NCBI GenBank assembly: GCA_026003015.1
Contig: BPGL01000001.1
Location: 611,353 to 675,352 of the forward strand
Source: Actinomycetota bacterium
GTDB taxonomy: Bacteria > Actinomycetota > UBA4738 > HRBIN12
DNA: 64,000 bases
Direction of reading: 5' to 3'
Positions 49,230 to 57,683 of this stretch are shown here, in pieces; position 1 is the first letter of the stretch, and each line of letters opens with the position of its first letter. The notes beneath the pieces were generated by a model. The model searched no databases. It was not told where the DNA came from and was given only the letters and a program-made list of their open reading frames with translations. The position numbers were made by a program, and so were the translations under genes.

Positions 49230-49415
49230 CTACGGGGCGGGCTCGAAGGAGAAGTTCGCGAAGACGTCGTTCGTCGACTGGCCGAGGTAGGCGACCGCCG
49301 CGACGATCACCATCGCGATCAGGGCGAGCATCAGCGCGTACTCGATCGCCGTCGCCCCCCGTTCCTCCGCCAGGCCCGCCCACCGGGCCCGCAGGACCCT
49401 GCCCGCGCGTTCCAT
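49230..49415 (-). CDS. Flp-type IVb pilin
   Basis: The product has 61 residues. The hydrophobic stretch GATAIEYALMLALIAMVIVAAVAYLG with the Glu five residues into the mature part is the Flp/Fap pilin signature. No tad assembly genes are in the window. A conserved Gly precedes ATAIEYAL for prepilin peptidase cleavage. The TAG stop is at 49230-49232. Confidence 0.88.
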   Translation of the reverse strand: MERAGRVLRARWAGLAEERGATAIEYALMLALIAMVIVAAVAYLGQSTNDVFANFSFEPAP

Positions 49416-49531
49416 CCGTCACCCCCTGGTCCTCGGCGTCGCCCGGCCCCGAGCCCGGCCGGACGCCGCCACCTGCCTGAGGTGTCGGCATCGAGGCGTT
49501 CGGAACTTGAACGCTCGGCTAGCCTCCCAGT
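49416..49531. promoter_or_regulatory. Divergent region between Flp pilin and SURF1
   Basis: The region holds TAGCCT (49520-49525), 6 nt before the SURF1 GTG. I see no clear -10 for the pilin. Confidence 0.4.
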
Positions 49532-50257
49532 GTGCCACCCAACGACCCAGACCGCGCAACGGCGGGCGCGCGGCGGCTCCGGGCGGCGCGGATCGTCGCC
49601 TTCGGGCTGCTCGCCGCGGCGGTGTGCATCCGGCTCGGCGTCTGGCAGCTCGATCGGCTCGAGCAGCGGCGGGCGGCGAACGCGCGGATCCTCCACGGGC
49701 TCGCCGCGCCACCGCTGCGCCTGGACGCGGCCGCTTCAGGCGAGGACCTCGCCTTCCGGCGAGCGACGGCGCGCGGACGGTGGGATCCCGCCCACGAGGT
49801 GATCCTCTACGGCCGCCCGCTCGAGGGCCGCCCGGGCAACCACGTGCTCACGCCGCTGGTCCTCGGCGACGGCCGGGCGGTGCTCGTGGATCGGGGATGG
49901 GTCCCGGCCGAGATCGACGCGGGGCCGGTGGGCGGCGGCGCCGCCGCCGTCGGCGTCGAGGTCGAGGTGACCGGAACCCTCCTGCCCGCCGACGGCGGCG
50001 GCGCCCCGGCGAGCTCCCCGGTGCGCGTCGTGCGCTCCGTCGACGTCGCGCTGCTGGACGCCCAGATCCCCTCGGACCTCATCGACGGCGTCTACCTCCT
50101 GCTCGCCTCCCAGCGACCGGCGGTCGACGAGCCGGTCCCCGCCCCCCTGCCCGAGCTCACCGAGGGACCCCATCGGTCCTACGCGATCCAGTGGTTCCTG
50201 TTCGCCGCGATCGCGCTCGTGGGGTCGGTCCTGCTCGCCCGCCGGGACGCGGGCTAG
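49532..50257 (+). CDS. SURF1-family cytochrome oxidase assembly protein
   Basis: The product has 241 residues: N-terminal transmembrane helix (IVAFGLLAAAVCIRLGVWQLDRL), periplasmic domain with GNHVLTPLVLGDGRAVLVDRGWVP and C-terminal helix (WFLFAAIALVGSVLLA). SURF1 helps heme a insertion in aa3 oxidases, so an aerobic chain is expected. TAGCCT lies 6 nt before the GTG. Its TAG stop overlaps that of the next gene as CTAG. Confidence 0.9.
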   Translation: MPPNDPDRATAGARRLRAARIVAFGLLAAAVCIRLGVWQLDRLEQRRAANARILHGLAAPPLRLDAAASGEDLAFRRATARGRWDPAHEVILYGRPLEGRPGNHVLTPLVLGDGRAVLVDRGWVPAEIDAGPVGGGAAAVGVEVEVTGTLLPADGGGAPASSPVRVVRSVDVALLDAQIPSDLIDGVYLLLASQRPAVDEPVPAPLPELTEGPHRSYAIQWFLFAAIALVGSVLLARRDAG

Positions 50258-51543
50258 GCCGACGGCGCCCACGCGACGAACGCGCCCGGGCCGAGGCGGA
50301 ACGGCGGCGAGCCGTCGACGGGCTGGATCCAGATCGTCGTTCCCAGGGGCGGCGCGTCGACCGGGTAGGCGAACGCGCGCCCGTCGGGCGACCACATCGA
50401 CGCGCTCTGCGCGTACTGGCTGAAGAACGGGACGATCTCGGTGAGCAGCGCGATCCCGGCGATGAACGGCTCCGTCTCGATCGTGTCGGACCCGTCCCAG
50501 ATCACCCAACGGAACCGGATCGGTCCGGTCACGCGGTAGACGGGCTCGAGGATCGCGAGCCGCTCGCCGCCGGGGCTCCAGGAGAACGCGACGGCGGGAC
50601 GCGTCGTCACCCGCTCGCCACGACCGGTGGCCACGTCCACGATCGTCACGCCCACATCGGTCGCCCGCGTCGCGACCGAGCGATCGAACAGGTCCCGCTC
50701 GCCCGTGTTCAGTCCCTGCAGGGCCAGCCGGTCTCCGCTCGGGCTCGCGACGATCGAGGCGGCGCCGTCGACCGTCGCCAGGACCCGACGCTCATCGCTC
50801 GCGACGTCACGACCGACGATCCGCTGTCGTTCGCGCCTCCCGATCCGTTCCGCCCACAGCTGCAGGCCCCCCGACCACACCGGGGCCTGGAACAGCCCCG
50901 GTGCGGCGCCCAACGACGCGAGTCGGCCCTTGAGGTCGAGCTCCGCGAGCCGATCGTCCCCGAGGTGCACGAGCAGCCGATCCCCATCGGGCCCCCACGA
51001 GAAGTAGAGGGGGCTGCCGCGAGCCAGGTAGCGCACGCGCGAGGGGGCGCTCGCCCCGTCGACGACACCCATCACGAGGCGCTCCGGGTCCTCGGCGCCG
51101 AGGTAGCCGACGCGCGAGGAGGTCGGGTCCCACGACAGGTAGAAGGGCACGACCGGCATCGGCGTCTCGACGACGTCCTCTCCGGTCGCCGTGGCCGTCA
51201 CGAGCCGCGCCTGCAGCGCGCCCTCCCGCGCGTCGACCTGGGACCAGGCCACCCGGCTGCCGTCGGGCGCCCAGGCCGCCTGGATCACGCGGAGCTCCTG
51301 CCCGCGGGCGGCGACCAGCACGCGCCCGTCCGAGCCGTCCGGACGCACGGTCGCGAGCGAGCCGTCGGTGCCGCGGATCAGCAGGCGCCCGGGCAGTTCG
51401 GAGGCCCACCCGGGGACCGCCGGCCCCGGCTCGGGCGGCGAGGGCAACGGTTCGCTCGTCGGCGTCGAGCCGCCCGACGTGCAGGCGACGCCGACGATCG
51501 CCAGGACGACGAGCGTCGCCACCAGGCGCCGGGGGGCGTCCAC
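50254..51543 (-). CDS. TolB/WD40-like beta-propeller lipoprotein
   Basis: The product has 429 residues. The signal MDAPRRLVATLVVLAIVGVACTSG has lipobox VGVAC. The propeller is built of PDGS/PSGDRL repeats (AWAPDGSRVAWSQ, SPSGDRLALQ, SPGGERLAIL, SPDGRAFAYP). No enzyme motif is visible. TACCGT lies 6 nt before the GTG at 51543. Confidence 0.8.
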   Translation of the reverse strand: MDAPRRLVATLVVLAIVGVACTSGGSTPTSEPLPSPPEPGPAVPGWASELPGRLLIRGTDGSLATVRPDGSDGRVLVAARGQELRVIQAAWAPDGSRVAWSQVDAREGALQARLVTATATGEDVVETPMPVVPFYLSWDPTSSRVGYLGAEDPERLVMGVVDGASAPSRVRYLARGSPLYFSWGPDGDRLLVHLGDDRLAELDLKGRLASLGAAPGLFQAPVWSGGLQLWAERIGRRERQRIVGRDVASDERRVLATVDGAASIVASPSGDRLALQGLNTGERDLFDRSVATRATDVGVTIVDVATGRGERVTTRPAVAFSWSPGGERLAILEPVYRVTGPIRFRWVIWDGSDTIETEPFIAGIALLTEIVPFFSQYAQSASMWSPDGRAFAYPVDAPPLGTTIWIQPVDGSPPFRLGPGAFVAWAPSA

Positions 51544-51597
51544 GCTTCGACGGTAGCCCCGGGGCGTCGTTCGGGCAACAGGGCGGTGCGACCCCGC

Positions 51598-53227
51598 TCA
51601 GCCCGCGCGGTGGACGACGCGGCCGCCGACGACCGTCGCGGTCGCGCGGATCGAGAGCAGCTCGAGGGGGTCGTCGACCGCGAACGGATCGGCCGACAGC
51701 ACGACGAGGTCGGCAAGCGCGCCGGTACGGATCGAGCCCCGCTCGTGCTCGGCGTGGATCGCGGTGGCGCTGCCGAGGGTCGCGGCGCGCACCGCCGTGG
51801 CCAGATCGACCGTCTCATCGAGGTTCCACGCGTCGTGCCCCTGGAGGTCGGCTCGGGTCACCGCCGTGTACAGCCAGGTCATCGGGTCCATCTCCGCGAC
51901 GTTCCAGTCGCTGGAGAACGCGAGCGTCGCGCCGTGGGCCGCGAGGCTGCGCAGCGGCCACGCCCACCGCTCCCGCCGGGGACCGACGGCGCGCCGCCAT
52001 TCCCCCGCGAGGTCGGGTGCGCAGTGACGCGGCTGCACGCAGGCGACCACGCCGAGCGCCGCGAAGCGCGGGAGGTCCTCCGGGTGCACCAGTTCCGCGT
52101 GAACGATCTGGTGGCGGACGTCGCGTGGGCCGTGGATCTCGCGGCAGCGCTGCACGGCATCCAGCACCGTCCGGACGCCGCGGTCACCGGTCGCGTGGGT
52201 GTAGGCCTGGAAGCCGCGGCGCTCGAGCTCGAGCAGGAACGCGGTGAACTCCTCCGGCTCCCAGAAGGTCTCCCCGGCGGTGTCGGGTCGGTCGGCGTAG
52301 GGTTCGAGCAGGGCGGCGGTGTGCGGCTCCACGACGTCGTCGATGTACAGCTTGATCGGCGCAACCCGCAGGCGATCGTCGTCGTAGGCCCGGCGGGCCT
52401 CCTCCAGGGCGTCCAGGCGCGAGGCGTCGGTCCCCGGCAGACACAGCAACGCCGCGACCAGCCGCGAGCGCAGCGCCCCCTCGCGCCGGGCCCGCTCGAA
52501 CAGCGGCAGGTCGTCCAGCCCGTTCTGCGGCTCGACCACCGTCGTGATCCCGTACGCGATCGCCGCGTCGAGGCTGCGGACGAGCCGCCGGTACCGGGCG
52601 TCGTCCGCGTAGCCCGGCACGCCGGCGGCGGCCAGGGCGCGCTCCCCCTCCTCGCTGATCCCCAGCGTGGCGACCTCCGTCACGAACCCGGTGGGCTCCT
52701 GCGTCACGGGGTCGAGCTCCGGGATGCCCCAGGCGAGACGGGCGACCCCCGCAGCGAGGCCGAGCGGCTCCATCGCCTCCCGGTTCACCCACGCCGTGTG
52801 GGCGTCGTAGGAGAACAGGATCGCCGGTCGGCCGCCGGTCGCCCCCTCGAGCAGCCGCGCGGTCGGGCGCCCGCCCGGGATCGCCCGGTAGTTCCACCCC
52901 TCCCCCTGCACCCAGGCGAGCTCGGGACGACGACGGAGGTGGTCGCGGATCCGCTCGAGGATCTCGTCCACCGAGGCGGCGCCGGCGAGCTCGACCGCGT
53001 CGGGGTTCGAACCGAGTCGGACGTGGTTGTGCGCGTCGACGAAGCCGGGCAGCACGGCCCCCGCCGCTCGCGTCGACGACCTCGGTGTGCGGGCCGACGA
53101 GCTCGGCCACGCTCCGGTCGTCGCCGACGGCGGCGATCCGCTCGCCGACCACGGCCACGGCCTCCGCGGAGCCCGCGGTGACCGTGTGGACCCGCCCGCC
53201 GCGGACGACGAGATCCGCGGTGGGCAC
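51598..53227 (-). CDS. YtcJ-like amidohydrolase, one frameshift
   Basis: The product has about 543 residues of the Amidohydro_3 family. PTADLVVRGGRVHTV starts the barrel; the metal site FVDAHNHVRLG, the middle HATGDRGVRTVLDAV and HQIVHAELVHPED and the C-terminal FSSDWNVAEMDPMTWLYTAVTR are present. One extra G near 53055 breaks the frame between VVDASGG and AVLPGFVDAH. The substrate is unknown. It starts 4 bp after the ferritin stop. Confidence 0.85.
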
Positions 53228-53231
53228 CGCC

Positions 53232-53732
53232 TCAGCCCTCGTCGGCGCCCTCGACGGGCGAGCGTGCGCCGAGCTCCCGGTCGAGCAGGAGCAGCGCCGG
53301 GCCCGAGTCGCCGGCCAACCGGAGCGCGTCCACGATCTGGCCGACGCTCTTCTCCTCCTCGACCTGTTCGGTGAGGAACCAGTCGAGGAACGCTCGGGTG
53401 GGGCGGTCGGCCCGCTCGTAGAGGTCCACGATCGCCGCCGTGATCGAGCGCTCGTGCTCGAGGGCGCGCTCGAACGCGGCCAGCGGCTGACCGAACTCCG
53501 ACGGCGGCTCTGCGAGCGCGCCGAGGCGAACCCGTCCGCCCCGGTCGCAGATGAAGTCGAAGAACCGCATCGCGTGACCGTGCTCTTCCGCGGCCTGTCC
53601 CCGCATCCACCGCGCGAACCCCGGGAACCCGGCGTGCTCCATCGCGCCGGCGATCGACAGGTACAGGTACTCGGACTCGAGCTCCCGATGGAGCTGCTCG
53701 TTCAGCGCGGTCTCCAGCGATGGGTCGAGCAC
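53232..53732 (-). CDS. Ferritin
   Basis: The product has 166 residues. LNEQLHRELESEYLYLSIAG, the ferroxidase residues in RGQAAEEHGHAMRFFDFI and LTEQVEEEKSV are typical of FtnA-type ferritins. I chose the GTG at 53732 because it stands 3 nt behind an unusually complete Shine-Dalgarno (AGGAGGTGATC) and gives the family start LDPSLETALNEQL; a GTG three codons upstream lies inside that motif. It stores iron and detoxifies it, which fits a Fe-S-rich organism. Confidence 0.92.
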   Translation of the reverse strand: MLDPSLETALNEQLHRELESEYLYLSIAGAMEHAGFPGFARWMRGQAAEEHGHAMRFFDFICDRGGRVRLGALAEPPSEFGQPLAAFERALEHERSITAAIVDLYERADRPTRAFLDWFLTEQVEEEKSVGQIVDALRLAGDSGPALLLLDRELGARSPVEGADEG

Positions 53733-53759
53733 CTCGATCACCTCCTCGCGGCGGCCATC

Positions 53760-54167
53760 CTACCCGGCGGCGAGCCCGGGTCGGTCCTCGCGGTTGCGCA
53801 TCGCCTCGGCCGCCTGGGCGAAGTAGGCGTCGAAGGCCCGGCGGACGTCGGCCGGCGGGTCCAGCGCGTCCAGGGCGTCGCGCATGTGCCGGAGCCATCG
53901 ATCGCGGGCGTCGGCGTCGATCGGGAACGGCGCGTGACGAAGACGCAGCCGCGGGTGTCCGCGCTCCTGCTCGTAGCGCGTCGGCCCACCCCAGTACTGC
54001 GCGAGGAACAGCGTCAGGCGCCGGCGCGCGTCCGTGAGGTCCTCGGGCGTCGGGTACAGGGCGAGCAGCGGGGGGTCGGAGGCCACGCCCTCGTAGAAGC
54101 GGTCGACGAGCGCCTCGAAGAACGCCATCCCGCCGACCACGTCGTACACGGTCCGGGCTTCGGCCAC
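53760..54167 (-). CDS. glbO: Group II truncated hemoglobin (GlbO type)
   Basis: The product has 135 residues. VYDVVGGMAFFEALVDRFYEGVASDPPLLALYP, FLAQYWGGP, the proximal His in RLRHAPFPI and DRWLRHMRDAL fit trHbO. It may bind oxygen or detoxify nitric oxide or peroxide. TAGACT lies 7 nt before the GTG at 54167, giving a leaderless mRNA. Confidence 0.92.
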   Translation of the reverse strand: MAEARTVYDVVGGMAFFEALVDRFYEGVASDPPLLALYPTPEDLTDARRRLTLFLAQYWGGPTRYEQERGHPRLRLRHAPFPIDADARDRWLRHMRDALDALDPPADVRRAFDAYFAQAAEAMRNREDRPGLAAG

Positions 54168-54193
54168 GGTCGCGAGTCTACGGGCACGCCGGC

Positions 54194-54199
54194 GGGTAG
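54194..54199 (+). promoter_or_regulatory. Probable -10 (TAGACT) for the PEBP gene
   Basis: This forward TAGACT lies 14 bp from the reverse TAGACT of the globin gene. Transcription would start about 80 nt before the PEBP ATG, so that gene would have a leader. Confidence 0.4.
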
Positions 54200-54288
54200 A
54201 CTGGCCACCCCGGGCGGGACACCGAGGTCCGAACGCGGTCGGCGCCGAGGGATGGCGCGGCGCACCGGCGCCCGGACGAGCCAGACCG

Positions 54289-54918
54289 ATGCGGATCGAG
54301 AGCGACACCCTGGCCGACGGCATGCCGATCCCGGAGCGCTGCGCGGTCGCCACGCCGACCCCCGACGGACGCTCCGAGCTCGCCGGCGGCGACCGCAGCC
54401 CCCACCTGCGCTGGTCGGGGGAGCCGCCGCAGACGCGCTCCTTCGCGATCTTGGTCGTCGACCCCGACGTGCCGGCCGACCGGAACCGGATGGGCGTCGA
54501 GGGGCTTGCGCTGGGCGAGGACGAGCCGCGGGTCGAGTTCGCCCACTGGCTCGTCGTCGACATCCCGGCCGACGTCCACGAGATCCCCGAGGGCGCCGAC
54601 GGGGACGGCTTCGTGCCGCACGGCAAGCCCCCGGGCCCGCTGCCGATCGGCGGGATCAGCGGTCGGAACGGCTACGGTGAGCTGTTCGAGGGCAACCCGG
54701 AGCTCGAGGGCACCTACGGGGGGTGGGACGGGCCGTTCCCGCCGTGGAACGACGAGCGCGTGCACCGCTATCGGGTCACGGTCTACGCGCTCGACGTCGA
54801 CTCGCTCGGGCTCGAGCCCGGGTTCGACCTCGAGGCGTTCCGGCACGCGATCGAGGGGCACGTGCTCGACGAGGCGACGATCGTTCCCACCTACACGTTG
54901 AACCCCACGCTGCGCTGA
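54289..54918 (+). CDS. PEBP family protein (YbhB/YbcL type)
   Basis: The product has 209 residues. HLRWSGEPPQTRSFAILVVDPDVP, FAHWLVVDIPADVHEIPEG and HRYRVTVYALDVDSLGL fit the phosphatidylethanolamine-binding/Raf-inhibitor-like family; the GISGRNGYGE loop replaces the usual NDFG. The function in bacteria is unknown. The long insert with EDEPRVEF is unusual. Confidence 0.85.
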   Translation: MRIESDTLADGMPIPERCAVATPTPDGRSELAGGDRSPHLRWSGEPPQTRSFAILVVDPDVPADRNRMGVEGLALGEDEPRVEFAHWLVVDIPADVHEIPEGADGDGFVPHGKPPGPLPIGGISGRNGYGELFEGNPELEGTYGGWDGPFPPWNDERVHRYRVTVYALDVDSLGLEPGFDLEAFRHAIEGHVLDEATIVPTYTLNPTLR

Positions 54919-54958
54919 TCCTCCCTACAGGTTCCGGGCCCGCCCGAGCTCTGGACGG

Positions 54959-55438
54959 GTGATGCAGGATCAGATCGTGGACGAGCGGGCGGGCCGGGTC
55001 GAGGACCTCTACCGCAGGGAGCACGCGCGGATCTGGCGCGCCTTGTACGCGTTCAGCAGCGACCCCGAGATCGCGAGCGACGCGCTCGCCGAGGCGGTCG
55101 CGCGGGCGTTGCGGGACGAGGCTCGGATCGACGACCTCGCCGCCTGGACCTGGCGCGTGGCGTTCCGCGTCGCGGCCGCCGAGCTCCGGCGCCGGCGGCG
55201 TCCGGTCCCGCCGTCGGGACCCGCGACCTACGAGCTCCCCGACCCGGTACCGGAACTCGTCACGGCGCTGCGACGCCTCTCGCCCAAGCAGCGCATGGCG
55301 ATCCTGCTCCACGACGACGCCGACCGCCCCACCGCCGAGGTGGCGGCCACGCTCGGCTGCGCGCGGGCTACGGTCCACGTGCATCTGAGCCAGGGGCGTC
55401 GGCGGCTTCGACGATTCCTGGAGGCCACCGATGCCTGA
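54959..55438 (+). CDS. ECF-type RNA polymerase sigma factor
   Basis: The product has 158-159 residues (GTG at 54959 or ATG at 54962). Region 2 is REHARIWRALYAFSSDPEIASDALAEAVARAL, region 4 is LRRLSPKQRMAILLHDDADRPTAEVAATLGCARATVHVHLSQGRRRLRRFL. It overlaps the following gene by 8 bp, whose N-terminal cytoplasmic part is probably its regulator. Confidence 0.87.
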   Translation: MMQDQIVDERAGRVEDLYRREHARIWRALYAFSSDPEIASDALAEAVARALRDEARIDDLAAWTWRVAFRVAAAELRRRRRPVPPSGPATYELPDPVPELVTALRRLSPKQRMAILLHDDADRPTAEVAATLGCARATVHVHLSQGRRRLRRFLEATDA

Positions 55439-56048
55439 GCAGGACCGCCGGCTGCGCGCCCTGGACCGGATCGAGGCACCCGACGTGTGGGATCGGGCGC
55501 GCTCGCACCACCCACGGCTGCCCGATCACGAGCTCGAGCGGCCCGCCCGCGGTCGGCGCGTGGCCGCCGGTGTCGTGGCCTTCGCGACGTTCGCCGGGGC
55601 GGTGGCGATCGGCCTCGGCAACCTCGGCGGCGCCCCGGTGAGGGCGCCGGCGGGGGGATCGTCCCCGGGGGCCGGGGGGTCGCCGGCGCCGGTCACCCCG
55701 ACGGGAACGCCGTCGGGAAGGCCGAGTCCGACGCCGTTCGTGGCGATCGTGGTCGAAACACCGGTTCCCGGTGATGTGGTGAGCTCTCCGGTGACGATCG
55801 CCGGCACCGCCGACGTCTACGAGGGCACGGTCATCGTGGAGATCCTCGACGCATCGGGCGAGCGACTGGCGCGGACCTTCACGACCGCGACCTGCGGGAA
55901 CGGTTGCCGCGGCACGTTTTCCGTCGACGTGCGGTTCGCCGTGACCGACACCCAGCCCGGAACGGTCCTCGTCTACGACGACGACGCGGAGGGCGGAGAC
56001 CCCCTCCACGCGGTGCGGATCCCTGTGACGCTCGTGCCCGCCGGCTGA
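55431..56048 (+). CDS. Membrane protein with Gmad2 domain, likely anti-sigma partner
   Basis: The product has 205 residues: a cytoplasmic N-terminus (about 45 residues), one transmembrane helix (VAAGVVAFATFAGAVAIGLGN), a Pro/Gly/Thr-rich linker and a C-terminal Gmad2 immunoglobulin-like domain (PGDVVSSPVTIAGTADVYEGTV, with GNGCRG). The gene order suggests an anti-sigma function for the preceding ECF factor, though no zinc-binding HxxxCxxC motif is present. Confidence 0.75.
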   Translation: MPEQDRRLRALDRIEAPDVWDRARSHHPRLPDHELERPARGRRVAAGVVAFATFAGAVAIGLGNLGGAPVRAPAGGSSPGAGGSPAPVTPTGTPSGRPSPTPFVAIVVETPVPGDVVSSPVTIAGTADVYEGTVIVEILDASGERLARTFTTATCGNGCRGTFSVDVRFAVTDTQPGTVLVYDDDAEGGDPLHAVRIPVTLVPAG

Positions 56049-56063
56049 CGACGGGCCCGACGG

Positions 56064-56136
56064 TGGGCGCTGGAGGGCTCGAACCTCCGACCTTCGCCTT
56101 GTAAGGGCGACGCTCTTCCACCTGAGCTAAGCGCCC
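56064..56136 (-). tRNA. tRNA-Val (anticodon TAC)
   Basis: The 73-nt minus-strand sequence folds as a cloverleaf: acceptor GGGCGCT/AGCGCCC, D stem GCTC/GAGC, anticodon stem TCGCC/GGCGA with loop CTTACAA, T arm GGAGG-TTCGAGC-CCTCC and discriminator A. The anticodon UAC reads valine. CCA is not encoded. Confidence 0.95.
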
Positions 56137-56160
56137 GTGCGGTCGGGGAGCCGACCGGTG

Positions 56161-57081
56161 TCAGGATACCGACCCCGGCTCGTGCGCTCGATCGGGCTCC
56201 GCGCTTCGCCGATGCCTGCCCGCTCGATGGCTCGCGACCACGCAGGCGCCGAGCCCGATCGTCGCCAGCACGACCCAGGCGAGCACGTTGAGGCCCGGCA
56301 CGAGGCCGAGAGCGCCGGTGATGGCCCAGCCGACGAGCAGCGCCCAGCCGCGCCCCCTGGGAGCTGGAACGACCAGACGCCCGAGGGCGAACGCTCCGAC
56401 GGCCAGGCCGACGGCCGACGCGAGCCCGATCCCGAACAGCAGCGCGATCCCGAGCGGGAGCGCGAGGACCGAGGCGGCCAGCGCGAGCGCCGCGGCCGGC
56501 CAGACGACGGCGATGAGGAGCCCCCACGCGATCGAGGGCAAGGGGGCCGTGCGCAGCGCGTCGGCCGCCCGTTCCAGGCCCCAGGGGGCAAGACCGAGGA
56601 GCACGAGCAGGACCAGCAGCAGCGACGCCGTCATCGCGACCGGCGCCAGGAGCGACCCGAGGGCGCGCAGGGGGCGCCCGAGGGTGAAGCGCAGGTGTTC
56701 CCGAACGGTGCCCTCCACGCGCGCGCCGACGTCGCGCTCGACCTCTCCTCCTGCGAGGACGGACCCCCCCACGACGGCCGAGCCGCGCAGCCGCACCGGC
56801 CCGTCGACGACGACCACGTCGCCGTCGACCCGGCCCGCGATCGCCGCGGAGCCCTCGAGGACGACGACGTCGCCGCGGACGACCCCGAGCACCGTCGCGG
56901 TCCCGCGGAAGACGACGACCTCCCCCGCCGCGCGTTCCCGCGGCACGATGAGGTCACCGACGACGACGACGTGGTCTCGGGCCGCGGCGCGCGGCACCTC
57001 CGTCGTCTGGGCGAACGCCGTTCCCGCGGCCCACGCCGAGACGAGCACGATCGATGCGAGCAGCGACGCGCGACGCGCCAT
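56161..57081 (-). CDS. Bactofilin-like membrane protein
   Basis: The product has 306 residues: signal peptide (ASIVLVSAWAAGTAFAQ), a beta-helix of hexad-like repeats (ATVLGVVRGDVVVLEGSAAIAGRVDGDVVVVDG) like bactofilin/polymer-forming proteins, then four or so transmembrane helices. The combination of an extracytoplasmic beta helix with a membrane module is found in other Actinomycetota; its role is unknown. TAGGAT lies 9 nt before the ATG. Confidence 0.75.
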   Translation of the reverse strand: MARRASLLASIVLVSAWAAGTAFAQTTEVPRAAARDHVVVVGDLIVPRERAAGEVVVFRGTATVLGVVRGDVVVLEGSAAIAGRVDGDVVVVDGPVRLRGSAVVGGSVLAGGEVERDVGARVEGTVREHLRFTLGRPLRALGSLLAPVAMTASLLLVLLVLLGLAPWGLERAADALRTAPLPSIAWGLLIAVVWPAAALALAASVLALPLGIALLFGIGLASAVGLAVGAFALGRLVVPAPRGRGWALLVGWAITGALGLVPGLNVLAWVVLATIGLGACVVASHRAGRHRRSAEPDRAHEPGSVS

Positions 57082-57158
57082 GTCCGGCGCATCCTACCCG
57101 CGCACCCACCCGCTTCCGGCCCGTCGCGCAGCCCCCGACGCGGCTCAGGGGGCGCAGC

Positions 57159-57577
57159 TCACAGGTCGAACAGCGGGCCGGTGATCGTCGGCCCGACCTG
57201 CCCACCCGTCGCCGCCGCGGCGAACAGCACGAGCGAGGCGCCCGCGAGCGCGAGGTCCTTGAGGAACTGCACCTGCTCGTTGATCCGCGCCATCGGATCG
57301 CTCTCCCGCCAGAAGGCGTGCATCAGCACGGCCACAGACACGGTGAAGATCGCGAGCAGGAGCGCGCCCAGATCTACCCACACGCCGAGGATCACCGACA
57401 GCGCGCCGGCGACGATCTGCACGCCGGTGAGCGGGACCGTCACCTGGGGCGCGGGGTGCGCCGCGCGCCGTCGCGTAGGGGCACCATCTGCGCGCGCCCG
57501 ACGAGGTGCCCCATGATCCCGGAGGACAGGAACAGGATGCCGAAGAGCACGCGGCCGACGAGGAACACGACGTCCAT
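57159..57577 (-). CDS. DoxX-family membrane protein, two frameshifts
   Basis: The product has about 139 residues: VVFLVGRVLFGILFLSSGIMGHLVG, after correction VPYATARGAPAPQVTVPLTGVQIVAGALSVILGVW and SDPMARINEQVQFLKDLALAGASLVLF. Each break (near 57483 and 57450) is an extra C in a C run. DoxX proteins are small quinone- or redox-related membrane proteins. The ATG at 57577 follows AGGAGGAG. Confidence 0.8.
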
Positions 57578-57683
57578 CGCTTCTCCTCCTTATCGCTCCT
57601 CTCGTTGCGTGATGGTCGATGCGGATCATCCTCACCCAACGCCGCCGGGGCGCCCCGTCATTCCCGCGCGGTAGCGTGGAGGG

